Shown: in pieces, positions 17,812-26,322 of the stretch | Layout: every line of letters begins with the position of its first letter | How positions within the stretch are numbered: position 1 is the stretch's first letter | Position numbers and translations under genes: made by a program | Notes under the pieces: generated by a model | What the model saw: only the letters and a program-made list of their open reading frames with translations | What the model was told of the DNA's origin: nothing | The model's database searches: none | Assembly: GCA_029251465.1 (NCBI GenBank) | Contig: JAQXDI010000056.1 | Location: forward strand, 1 to 47,465 | Length of the DNA: 47,465 nucleotides | Reading direction: 5' to 3' | From: Ascidiaceihabitans sp. | Lineage (GTDB): Bacteria; Pseudomonadota; Alphaproteobacteria; Rhodobacterales; Rhodobacteraceae

Positions 17812-18252
17812 TTGGACAATCTACCCCGCGGCACAATCTGCATCGAAGACATCGAAATGGGCATGACCCGTTACCTGCGCAAAGTCGTGACCGACGAAGA
17901 CATCGAGAAATTCGCCGAGATCAGCACGGACCACAACCCGGTGCATCTGGATGATGATTACGCCAACGACACCATCTTTGAGGGGCGCATCGCCCACGGG
18001 ATGCTGACGGCGGGTTTGATCTCTGCTGTGATTGGTGAACAACTGCCGGGCCATGGAACGATCTACATGGGTCAATCGTTGAAGTTTTTGGCCCCCGTGC
18101 GTCCGGGCGATCTGGTCTATGCAGAAGTAAAAGTCACCGACATCGAGTTTTCCAAACGTCGTGTGAAACTGGATTGCCACTGTTCTGTCGATGGCAAAAA
18201 AGTCGTCATCGGCGAGGCAACAGTCATGGCCCCATCGCGCAAATTCGACTGA
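17812..18252 (+). CDS. MaoC-family hydratase/dehydratase with TTG start
   Basis: A 146-residue hot-dog-fold protein of the MaoC family, which adds water to enoyl-CoA thioesters ((R)-specific hydratases). The motif STDHNPVHLDDDYA carries the catalytic Asp/His pair, and IFEGRIAHGMLTAGL follows. No ATG is available at the expected N-terminus. TTG at 17812 with GGAG nine bases upstream gives DNLPRGTICIEDIEMGM, the usual family start, so I take TTG as the initiator. The next ATG would remove conserved residues. It is a single-gene unit ended by a terminator before ribF. Confidence 0.88.
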   Translation: MDNLPRGTICIEDIEMGMTRYLRKVVTDEDIEKFAEISTDHNPVHLDDDYANDTIFEGRIAHGMLTAGLISAVIGEQLPGHGTIYMGQSLKFLAPVRPGDLVYAEVKVTDIEFSKRRVKLDCHCSVDGKKVVIGEATVMAPSRKFD

Positions 18253-18276
18253 TCCAAACGCAGTTTTTCAAAGTCA

Positions 18277-18303
18277 AAAGGGATGCGGTTCTTGCGTCCC
18301 TTT
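18277..18303 (+). terminator. Terminator after the MaoC-family gene
   Basis: AAAGGGATGC (18277-18286) pairs with GCGTCCCTTT (18294-18303) with one G-T wobble across a 7-base loop. The T-run is only three bases. Confidence 0.65.
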
Positions 18304-18326
18304 CAGTGCCCCGTTAGGCACTGATT

Positions 18327-19259
18327 ATGCGTATTATCCGTGACTATCAATTTGTCGAAGACCAAGACCGCGGCGCAAGCGTTGCCATTGGTAATTTCGA
18401 CGGCGTCCATCTGGGTCATCAGTCTGTGATTGACTTGGCCCGCGATGCCGCACCGCACGCCCCTTTGGGCATTCTGACGTTTGAACCCCACCCCCGTGCA
18501 TATTTCGCGCCGGATGCCCCCGCGTTCCGCCTGATGAACCCAGAGGCGCGCGCCAGCCGTCTGGAAAAGATCGGCGTTGATCGGCTCTACGAGATCAACT
18601 TCAACACTGGCCTTGCGTCTCTGTCCCCGCGGGAATTTGCGCAAACAGTGATCTGTGATGGCTTGGGATTGGCGCATGTGGTTGTTGGCGCTGACTTTTG
18701 TTTTGGCAAAGGACGCGCAGGCAAGGCCGACGATTTGGTCGTATTTGGCGCTGAAATGGGGTTCGGCGTGACCATCGCCCCCCTGCTGGCCCAAGACGTC
18801 GACACGGTGTCATCAACCGCAATCCGGCGCGCATTAACCGAGGCGCGCCCCGACGACGCCGCCGCAATGTTAGGCCACTGGCACCGCATTGAAGGCCCCG
18901 TGATCGGCGGCGAACAACGCGGACGCGAGTTGGGGTATCCGACAGCAAACATGTCGATCGATGGCCTGCACCCACCTGCCTTTGGCGTCTACGCCGTCTT
19001 GGTCGACGTGCTGGACGGGCCGCACGCGGGTTCATACCAAGGTGCCGCATCAATGGGTGTGCGTCCGATGTTTGGCGAAAACCGCCCGAACCTGGAAACC
19101 TTTATCTTCGATTTTTCCGGTGATCTGTACGGCGCGCATTTGTCTGTCGCTTTGGTCGCCTATCTGCGCGGCGAAGAGAAATTCGACGGGTTGGATGCAC
19201 TGATCACTCAGATGGATGCTGATTGCGTCACCGCCCGCCAAATTTTGGGCGCATTATGA
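18327..19259 (+). CDS. ribF: Bifunctional riboflavin kinase / FAD synthetase
   Basis: Makes FMN from riboflavin and then FAD. The 310-residue protein has an N-terminal nucleotidyltransferase domain (VAIGNFDGVHLGHQ, VVGADFCFGKGRAG, STAIRRAL). The C-terminal riboflavin kinase domain shows RGRELGYPTANM and GVRPMFGENRPNLETFIFDF. Both active sites appear intact and the length is normal. The ribosome site before the ATG at 18327 is weak. The stop overlaps the ycgN-like start (ATGA), so ribF, the ycgN-like gene, the aldolase and probably the oxygenase form one operon. Confidence 0.96.
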   Translation: MRIIRDYQFVEDQDRGASVAIGNFDGVHLGHQSVIDLARDAAPHAPLGILTFEPHPRAYFAPDAPAFRLMNPEARASRLEKIGVDRLYEINFNTGLASLSPREFAQTVICDGLGLAHVVVGADFCFGKGRAGKADDLVVFGAEMGFGVTIAPLLAQDVDTVSSTAIRRALTEARPDDAAAMLGHWHRIEGPVIGGEQRGRELGYPTANMSIDGLHPPAFGVYAVLVDVLDGPHAGSYQGAASMGVRPMFGENRPNLETFIFDFSGDLYGAHLSVALVAYLRGEEKFDGLDALITQMDADCVTARQILGAL

Positions 19260-19708
19260 GCAAGCTTGCCAAGCGTTTCTGGGAACGCAAACCGCTGACC
19301 AAGATGAACCCGGATGAATGGGAAGCACTGTGTGACGGCTGCGGCAAATGCTGTTTGAACAAACTAGAAGACGAGGACAGCGGCGAGGTTGCCTTGACCA
19401 ATATCGCCTGCCGTTTGCTGGACGATGCGACCTGCCGCTGCGCGCATTACGACAATCGCCACCAATTTGTGCCCGATTGCATCGTACTGAAACCTGAAAA
19501 CCTCGACACGCACGCCTATTGGATGCCGCAAACCTGCGCCTATCGGCTGCTGTGGGAAGGCAAACCGCTGTATGACTGGCACCCGCTGATCAGTGGCTCG
19601 GATCAATCCGTACACGAGGCTGGCGTCAGCGTTCAAAATCGCACACTCTCTGAATTCGACATTCCCGAAGAAGACTGGGAAGACCACATTATCGAGGAAC
19701 CACTTTAG
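19256..19708 (+). CDS. YcgN-family cysteine cluster protein (UPF0260)
   Basis: A 150-residue protein with several conserved cysteines, including CDGCGKCCLNK near residue 24-34 and further ones in CRLLDDATCRCAHY and the C-terminal half. This fits UPF0260/YcgN. The cysteine pattern suggests binding of a metal or iron-sulfur cluster, but the function is not established. I chose the ATG at 19256, which overlaps the ribF stop by 4 bases. The stop is directly followed by the aldolase start. Confidence 0.9.
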   Translation: MSKLAKRFWERKPLTKMNPDEWEALCDGCGKCCLNKLEDEDSGEVALTNIACRLLDDATCRCAHYDNRHQFVPDCIVLKPENLDTHAYWMPQTCAYRLLWEGKPLYDWHPLISGSDQSVHEAGVSVQNRTLSEFDIPEEDWEDHIIEEPL

Positions 19709-20746
19709 ATGTTTTTTGCCTCAGACAACGCAGGCCCAGTGCTGCCCGAAATCATGCAACGCCTGAATGACGCGAACACCGGCTACGCGATGCCTTACGG
19801 CAACGATGACATCATGGACGAGGTCCGCGCGGCAATCCGCACCGCGTTTGAGGCCCCCGAGGCCGCCGTCTATCTGGTCGCCACCGGTACCGCGGCAAAT
19901 TCACTGGCTTTGGCGTGCTACACGCAGCCTTGGCAGACGATCTTTTGCACCCCCGTTGCCCACATCCACGAGGACGAATGCAACGCACCCGAATTCTACG
20001 CAGGCGGTGCCAAACTGACGCTTGTGCCGGGATCCGACAAGATGACGCCGGACGCTTTGCGCCGCTCGATCGAGGGCGAAGAAGTGCGCGGCGTTCACGG
20101 CCCCCAACGCGGGCCTGTGTCGATCACTCAAGTCACCGAACGTGGCGGCGTGTACACGCTGGACGAATTGCGCGCGTTGACGGCCGTGGCCAAGGAATTC
20201 GACCTGCCTGCCCATCTGGACGGCGCGCGGTTCACAAATGCGATGGTTTCGCTGGGCTGTACGCCTGCCGACATAACGTGGAAATCCGGCGTCGATGTTG
20301 TCAGCTTTGGCGGCACCAAGAATGGGTGCATGGGCGTCGAGGCCGTCGTGTTTTTCGACCCCAAAAAGGCTTGGGAATTTGAATTACGTCGCAAACGCGG
20401 GGCACACCTGTTTTCCAAACACCGCTATCTGTCGGCCCAAATGGCCGGCTACATGGCGAACGATGCGTGGATCGATGCGGCGGCCAAAGCCAACGCAAAC
20501 TGCGCGCGACTGGCCAAAGGGTTAAAGGCCAAAGGCGCGACCTTTTTGCACCCTGTCGAGGCCAACATGATCTTTGCCGCCTTCCCGCGATCTGCACACC
20601 AACGCCTGCATGACGCCGGCGCGATGTATTACATCTGGGAAGGATCGCTGGAAGGCGATGACCCGGACGAAATGCTCGCCGCGCGCTTGGTCTGTGATTG
20701 GGCTGGAACGGATGAAAACACCGACAAATTCCTGTCCTATTTGTGA
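19709..20746 (+). CDS. ltaE: Low-specificity L-threonine aldolase-like PLP enzyme
   Basis: A fold-type I PLP enzyme that splits L-threonine or allo-threonine into glycine and acetaldehyde, or acts on related beta-hydroxy amino acids. The 345-residue protein begins FFASDNAGPVLPEIM, has ATGTAANSLAL, the active-site stretch LPAHLDGARFTNA, and SFGGTKNG with the PLP lysine at 204. The start codon follows the preceding stop with no gap, so translation is probably coupled. Beta-eliminating lyases share the fold, but the aldolase motifs fit better. Confidence 0.9.
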   Translation: MFFASDNAGPVLPEIMQRLNDANTGYAMPYGNDDIMDEVRAAIRTAFEAPEAAVYLVATGTAANSLALACYTQPWQTIFCTPVAHIHEDECNAPEFYAGGAKLTLVPGSDKMTPDALRRSIEGEEVRGVHGPQRGPVSITQVTERGGVYTLDELRALTAVAKEFDLPAHLDGARFTNAMVSLGCTPADITWKSGVDVVSFGGTKNGCMGVEAVVFFDPKKAWEFELRRKRGAHLFSKHRYLSAQMAGYMANDAWIDAAAKANANCARLAKGLKAKGATFLHPVEANMIFAAFPRSAHQRLHDAGAMYYIWEGSLEGDDPDEMLAARLVCDWAGTDENTDKFLSYL

Positions 20747-20755
20747 TGCGCGCCC

Positions 20756-21715
20756 ATGGATGACTTTGCCGAAATTCCGGTACTGGATATTTCTGCCATT
20801 CATGGATCAGATCCTGACTCCCTCACGGTTTTGGCGAAACGCGTGCGCGACGTCTACGCAACAACCGGATTAGGCTACATCACCGGACACGGCGTTGACC
20901 AAGCACTGATCGATGCGGTCTTTGCCGCCTCTGCCCGCTTTCACGCCTTGCCACACGCCCAAAAGATGCAGATCGCGCTGGATGAAAACCATCGCGGGTT
21001 CATCCCGATCAACACATCTACAGACGTGACTTCGACCTTGGCAGAGGTCACGCGCCCAAACCAATCCGAGAGCTTTATGATGATGCGCGAAGACATCTGC
21101 GCCGATCCAAAAGCCTATTTGTCCGGCCCCAACCAGTGGCCGGACGTGAGTGACTTTCGCGCAGATGTCACGGCCTATCACGATGCGATGACTGCGTTAG
21201 GACGCAAATTGGTACGGGTGTTTGCATTGGCGCTTGGCGCGCCTGAGACGGACCTGAGTGGCGCGTTTGAAACGCCAACGACGTGGCTGCGTCTGCTGTA
21301 TTACCCGACGACAGATGCAGCGCAAGGTGACGATCTGTACGGGTCCGCCCCGCACACTGACTTTGGGTTTCTGACGTTCCTCGCCCAAGACGACGTCGGC
21401 GGTTTGCAAGTTCAAACCCCGTCCGGTGCGTGGGTTGATGCCCCGAAAATCGAAGGCAGCTTTGTGCTGAATGTTGGTGACGTGTTGCACCGTTGGTCAG
21501 GTGGCATCCTGAAATCGACGCCGCACCGGGTGATCAATCGTTCCGGGCGCGCGCGCTATTCTTACCCGTTCTTTTTTGACCCGCATGTCAGTACAAATAT
21601 CGCGCCCCTTGCGTCGTGCAAAACCGAAGCTGTGTTCGATACGATCAACTTCGGCGAATTCCTACGATCCGAACTTGAGGCCGGCTACGACGCCCATAAA
21701 ACCGACACGCCTTAG
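20756..21715 (+). CDS. 2-oxoglutarate/Fe(II)-dependent oxygenase (isopenicillin N synthase-like)
   Basis: A 319-residue non-haem iron oxygenase. The N-terminal domain (IPVLDISAI, GLGYITGHGV) is the DIOX_N type. The jelly-roll core has the iron ligands His200 and Asp202 (APHTDFGFLT) and His257 (STPHRV), with Arg267-x-Ser269 for 2-oxoglutarate. In bacteria this group hydroxylates diverse small molecules; the substrate is not evident. It starts 9 bases after the aldolase stop, which hints at an amino-acid-related substrate. The 3' end overlaps the convergent hydrolase by 4 bases. Confidence 0.88.
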   Translation: MDDFAEIPVLDISAIHGSDPDSLTVLAKRVRDVYATTGLGYITGHGVDQALIDAVFAASARFHALPHAQKMQIALDENHRGFIPINTSTDVTSTLAEVTRPNQSESFMMMREDICADPKAYLSGPNQWPDVSDFRADVTAYHDAMTALGRKLVRVFALALGAPETDLSGAFETPTTWLRLLYYPTTDAAQGDDLYGSAPHTDFGFLTFLAQDDVGGLQVQTPSGAWVDAPKIEGSFVLNVGDVLHRWSGGILKSTPHRVINRSGRARYSYPFFFDPHVSTNIAPLASCKTEAVFDTINFGEFLRSELEAGYDAHKTDTP

Positions 21716-22500
21716 CTGCGCACCAGCAGAGCCCTAATTGCCGCAGCCACAGGTTCAGGGTGCGTGATCGGGGCCATGTGCCCTGCCCCGTCAATCACGA
21801 CGCGGCTGACATTCGACAAGCGCCGTTCGATCGACGAATTGATCGCGTCAGCCACGTCGCCTGACGTGCCACCTTCGATCAAAAGTGCAGGTGCGATTGC
21901 GCGCGCGAACATTCCCGGCTGTAGCAATCCCGCACTATCATCCCCCAAGAACGGGCTGCTGCCTGCAACAAAATGGATGCGGTCAGCCATGTATTGACGG
22001 GCTGTTTCGGCAAAATCATCCCACGGCGTTCCGTCGCCCCACGCACGATTGAACGCACGCGCAGCCCCCATGCGATCGCCGCGCGCCATTGCGGTTTCGA
22101 AATGCTGATGACCTTCCATGGACTTGGCAAACCGTTCAGGTTCATCCAGCGCAGCAGCCGCCCAGTAAACCGGTTCGACCATCGTGAACGACCGGACCAA
22201 TTCAGGGCTTTCGATGGCCAAACGCAGTGCAACAGTTGCCCCGAACGAGTGACCGACCAGATCGACAGGTTCATCAATCAGGTCGCGCGCCATGTCTGTC
22301 GCCAGATCGTGCAAATTACCCGTGCCGTCCCAATCGCCCGAACGGCCGTGACACGGTAAATCATAGGCCAGCGTCGTCAGCTGATCACCCAACGCTGTGG
22401 CCACCCCCGCCCACGTGCCCGAGTGGGCAAGCGAGCAGTGGATGGCAAGGGCGCGACGTGGCCCTTGCCCGAATTCACGTGTGTGCGTGTGGATGTTCAC
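21712..22500 (-). CDS. Alpha/beta hydrolase with GTG start
   Basis: A 262-residue cytoplasmic alpha/beta hydrolase. It shows the oxyanion region AIHCSLAHSGTW, LAYDLPCHGRSG, the nucleophile elbow LVGHSFGATV with Ser85, and the late GAGHMAPITHPE with the catalytic histidine. It is likely an esterase or C-C hydrolase of small molecules. The start is GTG at 22500, overlapping the stop of the upstream isomerase gene by 4 bases (GTGA), so the two are coupled. That pairing suggests degradation of an aromatic or thioester compound, but this is inference. Confidence 0.85.
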   Translation of the reverse strand: MNIHTHTREFGQGPRRALAIHCSLAHSGTWAGVATALGDQLTTLAYDLPCHGRSGDWDGTGNLHDLATDMARDLIDEPVDLVGHSFGATVALRLAIESPELVRSFTMVEPVYWAAAALDEPERFAKSMEGHQHFETAMARGDRMGAARAFNRAWGDGTPWDDFAETARQYMADRIHFVAGSSPFLGDDSAGLLQPGMFARAIAPALLIEGGTSGDVADAINSSIERRLSNVSRVVIDGAGHMAPITHPEPVAAAIRALLVRS

Positions 22501-23093
22501 GCAAGTGAAGCCAGATGCGCGTCGAGGTCTTCGATCTTGTCCTGCCCCCAGAAGCGTTCATCGCCGACGATGTAAAACGGGGCACCAAATACACCGCTGT
22601 TGTAGGCATCTTCGAGGTTGCGACCGTAGGTTTCGGCGCCCGCTAACAAACCGCTGTCGGCCAAAGATGCATCAAAACCAGCCTCGGTCAGGCACGCTTT
22701 GATCACGTCATCTTGGGCGATGTCTTTTTCCTCGACCCAGCACGCGCGCATCAGCGAATGGGTCAACGCGCCCAGATCACCGCCACCAGCGTTTTGCGCC
22801 GCGATGATCGCATAAGACGACGGGGCCATGTTTGTCGGCCAATGGGCAGGTTTCAGATTGAACGCCATGTCCAACTTGGCCGCACTGCGCACCAGATCGA
22901 TGGCGCGGTATTCAATACGGCTGATGTGGCGATCTTTGGGGGCAACACCACCTGTGCGCCCGAACAGCTGCATCAAATCCATCGGTTTGTACGCAACTGT
23001 CGCGCCGTGCTTGGCCGCGACCGCCTCCATGCGTTGACCGGCCAGATAGGCGAATGGTGAAATGGTTGCGAAATAGTAGTCGATATGAGCCAT
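22497..23093 (-). CDS. 2-hydroxychromene-2-carboxylate isomerase-like protein (DsbA fold)
   Basis: A 198-residue kappa-class-GST/DsbA-like protein. It has [16 protein letters not shown] at the N-terminus with Ser instead of the DsbA cysteines, [12 protein letters not shown], and [19 protein letters not shown] at the C-terminus. This is the pattern of HCCA isomerases, glutathione-dependent enzymes first known from naphthalene breakdown. Most homologues act on unknown substrates. The ATG at 23093 has GGAG upstream. It is the first gene of a two-gene minus-strand unit, divergent from prs. Confidence 0.88.
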   Translation of the reverse strand: MAHIDYYFATISPFAYLAGQRMEAVAAKHGATVAYKPMDLMQLFGRTGGVAPKDRHISRIEYRAIDLVRSAAKLDMAFNLKPAHWPTNMAPSSYAIIAAQNAGGGDLGALTHSLMRACWVEEKDIAQDDVIKACLTEAGFDASLADSGLLAGAETYGRNLEDAYNSGVFGAPFYIVGDERFWGQDKIEDLDAHLASLA

Positions 23094-23125
23094 GAAACTT
23101 CTCCGATTTTCGGGCCAAGAGCGAC

Positions 23126-23150
23126 CCTGTGCTTTGCCCACAGGTATAGG
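23126..23150 (+). promoter_or_regulatory. Inverted repeat and -10-like box upstream of prs
   Basis: CCTGTG (23126-23131) and CACAGG (23139-23144) form an inverted repeat with a 7-base spacer. TATAGG (23145-23150) follows at once and looks like a -10 box. A -35 box is not clear, so the repeat may be an operator or activator site. Confidence 0.4.
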
Positions 23151-23217
23151 CGTGTTAAGCGAGGGCGACCATCACGAATCTGTCACAATCCTGTTGCTGC
23201 CCCGGGGACCTCATCAC

Positions 23218-24237
23218 ATGCCATCTATCGTCGAACCAAAGCTCATTACGGGCAATGCCAACCAACCTTTGGCGGCCGCAATCGCGCGACGTATGTCGAT
23301 GCACCGCGGTGTGCAAACCGGTCTGGTTGATGCCCGCGTCGAACGGTTTAACGACGGCGAGATCTTTGTCGAAGTGTTCGAAAATGTGCGCGGCGAGGAT
23401 ATGTTCATTATCCAGCCCACGTCGAACCCTGCCAATGACAACCTGATGGAATTGCTGATCATGTGTGACGCGCTGCGCCGCTCTTCGGCCTCGCGCATCA
23501 CGGCTGTGATCCCCTACTTTGGCTATGCCCGCCAGGACCGCCGCACCAAAGCGCGCACACCGATCACCGCCAAAATGGTCGCGAACATGCTGGTCGGCGC
23601 TGGCATCGAGCGGGTCCTGACGATGGATTTGCACGCCGCCCAGATCCAAGGGTTCTTTGATATTCCGGTGGACAACTTATACGCCTCGCCGATCTTTGCG
23701 CTCGACATCAAAACCCAGTTCAAAGACCGCATGGACGATTTGATGGTTGTGTCGCCTGACGTGGGTGGTGTGGCGCGCGCGCGTGAATTGGCCAAGCGGA
23801 TCAACTCGCCGCTGTCGATCGTCGACAAACGTCGCGAAAAAGCCGGCGAAATCGCTGAAATGACCGTCATCGGTAACGTCCAAGACAAGGTCTGCCTGAT
23901 CGTCGATGACATGGTCGACACGGCTGGTACGCTTTGCAAAGCCGCCGAAGTGTTGATGGAAAACGGGGCCAAAGAGGTCCACAGCTACATCACCCACGGC
24001 GTTATGTCCGGCCCTGCGGTTGAGCGTGTAACAAGCTCAGTGATGAAATCGTTGGTGATCGCAGACACGATCCAGCCAACCCAAGCGATCATCGACGCGG
24101 CCAACATCCGCATCGTGCCCACGGCCCCAATCTTTGCCCAAGCGATCTTGAACATCTGGAACGGTACGTCTGTGTCGTCCCTGTTCGAGGCCGAAAGCCT
24201 TGGCACGATTTACGACGGGACGTATGCGGCGGAGTGA
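23218..24237 (+). CDS. prs: Ribose-phosphate pyrophosphokinase (PRPP synthetase)
   Basis: Makes PRPP from ribose 5-phosphate and ATP, the precursor of purines, pyrimidines, histidine, tryptophan and NAD. The 339-residue class I enzyme has [35 protein letters not shown], the metal site [20 protein letters not shown], and the PRPP loop [12 protein letters not shown] chose the ATG at 23218 because it gives the standard N-terminus; the open frame continues upstream without similarity. rpiB, purEK and hisC in the window make or use its substrate and product. Confidence 0.95.
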   Translation: MPSIVEPKLITGNANQPLAAAIARRMSMHRGVQTGLVDARVERFNDGEIFVEVFENVRGEDMFIIQPTSNPANDNLMELLIMCDALRRSSASRITAVIPYFGYARQDRRTKARTPITAKMVANMLVGAGIERVLTMDLHAAQIQGFFDIPVDNLYASPIFALDIKTQFKDRMDDLMVVSPDVGGVARARELAKRINSPLSIVDKRREKAGEIAEMTVIGNVQDKVCLIVDDMVDTAGTLCKAAEVLMENGAKEVHSYITHGVMSGPAVERVTSSVMKSLVIADTIQPTQAIIDAANIRIVPTAPIFAQAILNIWNGTSVSSLFEAESLGTIYDGTYAAE

Positions 24238-24353
24238 AAGCAAACCTTTCTAGACGGTGTAGAATTTAGAGAACTCTCGGGGACAGTATAGTCTATGTCC
24301 GCATTGAGCCCACATTGCCGAAACTTTGCAACGCAGCGAATGTCTGTCTCAAG

Positions 24354-25412
24354 TCAACCGTTCTTCGTTTTATCGACCTGACCGGCGAGGTCCGGATGCG
24401 CATAGGCCTCTGGATAGGACATTGGCTTGAAGGGCCCCAGAGGCACGACATTGTTCCAAGATCGGCCAAAGTAACCCTGACGGCAGTGAAGCAACGAGTT
24501 GCTGTCAGCGACACCTGGCAATGCGTAGAGGCGGCAAAGCCAGCGCCACAAATGCGGGTAGTCTAGAATTCTTGCAACGTTCAATTTCATCCTTACATAG
24601 TATACCGGATCATGTCGATAAAGGGTTGGGAACAATCGCAGGTCAGCCTCGGTGAAGGTATCACCAGTTAAGAATGGTCGATTATCTGAGGCAAGCCGTG
24701 CTTCCAAAGCTCCAAGCGTTTCAAAGTATTTGGAAAAGGCCGCAGCATAGATCGCCTGATCTGATGAAAAGCCAGCTTTATAGGCTCCGTTGTTGATGGC
24801 GACGTAGATTTGGTCATTGAGCGCGTCGATGTCCCGACGTTGCGCGATATGTTCGTCACCCAACGGATACAAATTTGGCCTCAGTCCATCCGCAAATGAA
24901 CTGCCAAGAGCTTTCGCTTGCGCGTTCAGCATCCGGACGATTTCGGCACTTTCGTTCGCAACGATCCGTTTTGTTTTTTTGTCATATAGGATCGGGACAG
25001 AGGCCTCATCCGACCCTTCAGCCTCATATATTTGCTTAGCAAGACGAAAGTTCTGCCCTGTTGCGGTTTCGTTTGTGCACTCAGGGAAAGTCGTGCCCGT
25101 CAGGGACGCGACGCGGGTCGGGTTGAATTCCCAACGGTTCGGTTCAATCGGATCATTGTCTGTTGTGCGACTTGGGAATGCCACATCCATTGCGATGCTG
25201 TCCTGCAGGCCCAAAACATTTCGGGCCAGCGTTACACGGTGGCACCACGGGCAATTTAAAGCGACGAATAAGTGATATCGCCCTGTTTCTGCGGGAAAGT
25301 CCGGGTCTTCGCCAATCACGGATCTAAACCCACTGACGCCGCGCACAAACTCGCCTTTGGCGCGGCGCGTGGTGGCATTTTTCTGAGACTCTTCAACAGA
25401 TGCTTTGGTCAC
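24354..25412 (-). CDS. Glutathionyl-hydroquinone reductase (Xi-class GST), GTG start
   Basis: A 352-residue glutathione transferase of the YqjG/ECM4 (Xi) class, which reduces glutathionyl-hydroquinones to hydroquinones. The catalytic motif NCPWCHRV holds Cys54 and Cys57. The GST_C domain follows with DIDALNDQIYVAINNGAYKAGF and FTEADLRLFPTLYRHDPVYY, a stretch typical of the class. GTG at 25412 with GGAG upstream is the best start; the frame could extend to a TTG at 25445. It is the last gene of the P450-SDR-GST set, 110 bases after the SDR. The base composition looks less GC-rich than in the flanking genes. Confidence 0.88.
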   Translation of the reverse strand: MTKASVEESQKNATTRRAKGEFVRGVSGFRSVIGEDPDFPAETGRYHLFVALNCPWCHRVTLARNVLGLQDSIAMDVAFPSRTTDNDPIEPNRWEFNPTRVASLTGTTFPECTNETATGQNFRLAKQIYEAEGSDEASVPILYDKKTKRIVANESAEIVRMLNAQAKALGSSFADGLRPNLYPLGDEHIAQRRDIDALNDQIYVAINNGAYKAGFSSDQAIYAAAFSKYFETLGALEARLASDNRPFLTGDTFTEADLRLFPTLYRHDPVYYVRMKLNVARILDYPHLWRWLCRLYALPGVADSNSLLHCRQGYFGRSWNNVVPLGPFKPMSYPEAYAHPDLAGQVDKTKNG

Positions 25413-25522
25413 GTTTCTCTCCTGCTTATACGCTGGTCGCGTCAATGTCCGCCTCGAGCCCAGAGCGTTTATTGCCGCGTTTTGCCCCTAAAACTGTGAA
25501 CCTCGTAGAGACGGCATTCCCC

Positions 25523-26299
25523 CTACACTTTCGGGGATAATCCAAGTGCTGCGCTGGTCACCATTGCAGAGACGCCACCGTCAACCAGAATGTCTTCACC
25601 TTTGATCCAGCTACTTTTTTCGCTCGCAAGAAACGCGATGACCTGCGCCACCTCATCAGGTTTTCCCGCGCGCCCGGGCAAGGCTATTGCTTGGGCTGCG
25701 CGTTCGCCCAAAGCCGTCATGAAATCATCCAGAATGTCAGTGGCGACCGGTGCGGGGCTAACAGAATTGATACGGATGTTTCTAGCAAGCAGCGGTTTGG
25801 TCAACGCCTTTGTGTAGGCGATCACTGCCTCCTTTGAGAGGTTGTAGGCCCGCGTTGGATCAATACCTCGTGTCGTCAGAAAATCGGGCAAAGCGTAGGG
25901 GTTATCCAAGTCCAGTAGCGCTTTCACTTCTTCGATGTTGTCTTGCCACATCAATCCAGCACGGCTGGCCGTGTTCACAATGCGCGCCCCGTCAGTCAGT
26001 TTAGGAAGCATAAGGCTGGTCACTTGACGCAAACCAAAGACATTGACGCTTAGCAATTGGATTTGGTTGTCGGGTCGTGGCGGCAAACCGGCATTGTTGA
26101 TGAGCACATCAAACGGCCCGGCAAGCTGCGCACAAGCTGCTGTGATTGCGTCCATATCGGACAAATCAACCTCGACCCATTGATCAACATCAGCGGGTTC
26201 TACAATGTCCAACGCGCAGATTTCATGGCCTTCTTCTTTCAGAATGCGGACCGTTTCTGCACCTATTCCAGTCGCTGCACCGGTTATGACAACACGCAT
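25523..26299 (-). CDS. Short-chain dehydrogenase/reductase
   Basis: A 258-residue NAD(P)-dependent SDR. It has the Rossmann glycine motif TGAATGIG near the start, NNAG (INNAGLPP), the catalytic Ser in NTASRAGL, and Tyr152-x3-Lys156 in YNLSKEA. IKGEDILVDGG at the C-terminus is the classical SDR ending. It resembles coniferyl-alcohol or 3-alpha-hydroxysteroid dehydrogenase-type SDRs because of the insert DNIEEVKALLDLDNPYALPDFL, but the substrate is unknown. AAAGGAC precedes the ATG at 26299. It follows the P450 gene by 23 bases. Confidence 0.88.
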   Translation of the reverse strand: MRVVITGAATGIGAETVRILKEEGHEICALDIVEPADVDQWVEVDLSDMDAITAACAQLAGPFDVLINNAGLPPRPDNQIQLLSVNVFGLRQVTSLMLPKLTDGARIVNTASRAGLMWQDNIEEVKALLDLDNPYALPDFLTTRGIDPTRAYNLSKEAVIAYTKALTKPLLARNIRINSVSPAPVATDILDDFMTALGERAAQAIALPGRAGKPDEVAQVIAFLASEKSSWIKGEDILVDGGVSAMVTSAALGLSPKV

Positions 26300-26322
26300 G
26301 GTCGAAGTCCTTTGAAATTGGA

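Noticed and set aside
23092..23217. Extended N-terminus of prs from 23092
   Set aside because: This segment overlaps the divergent HCCA isomerase start and the promoter region; PRPP synthetases begin at the 23218 ATG.
24281..24300. Inverted repeat GGACA/TGTCC after prs as a terminator
   Set aside because: The stem is short and AT-rich and no T-run follows on either strand.
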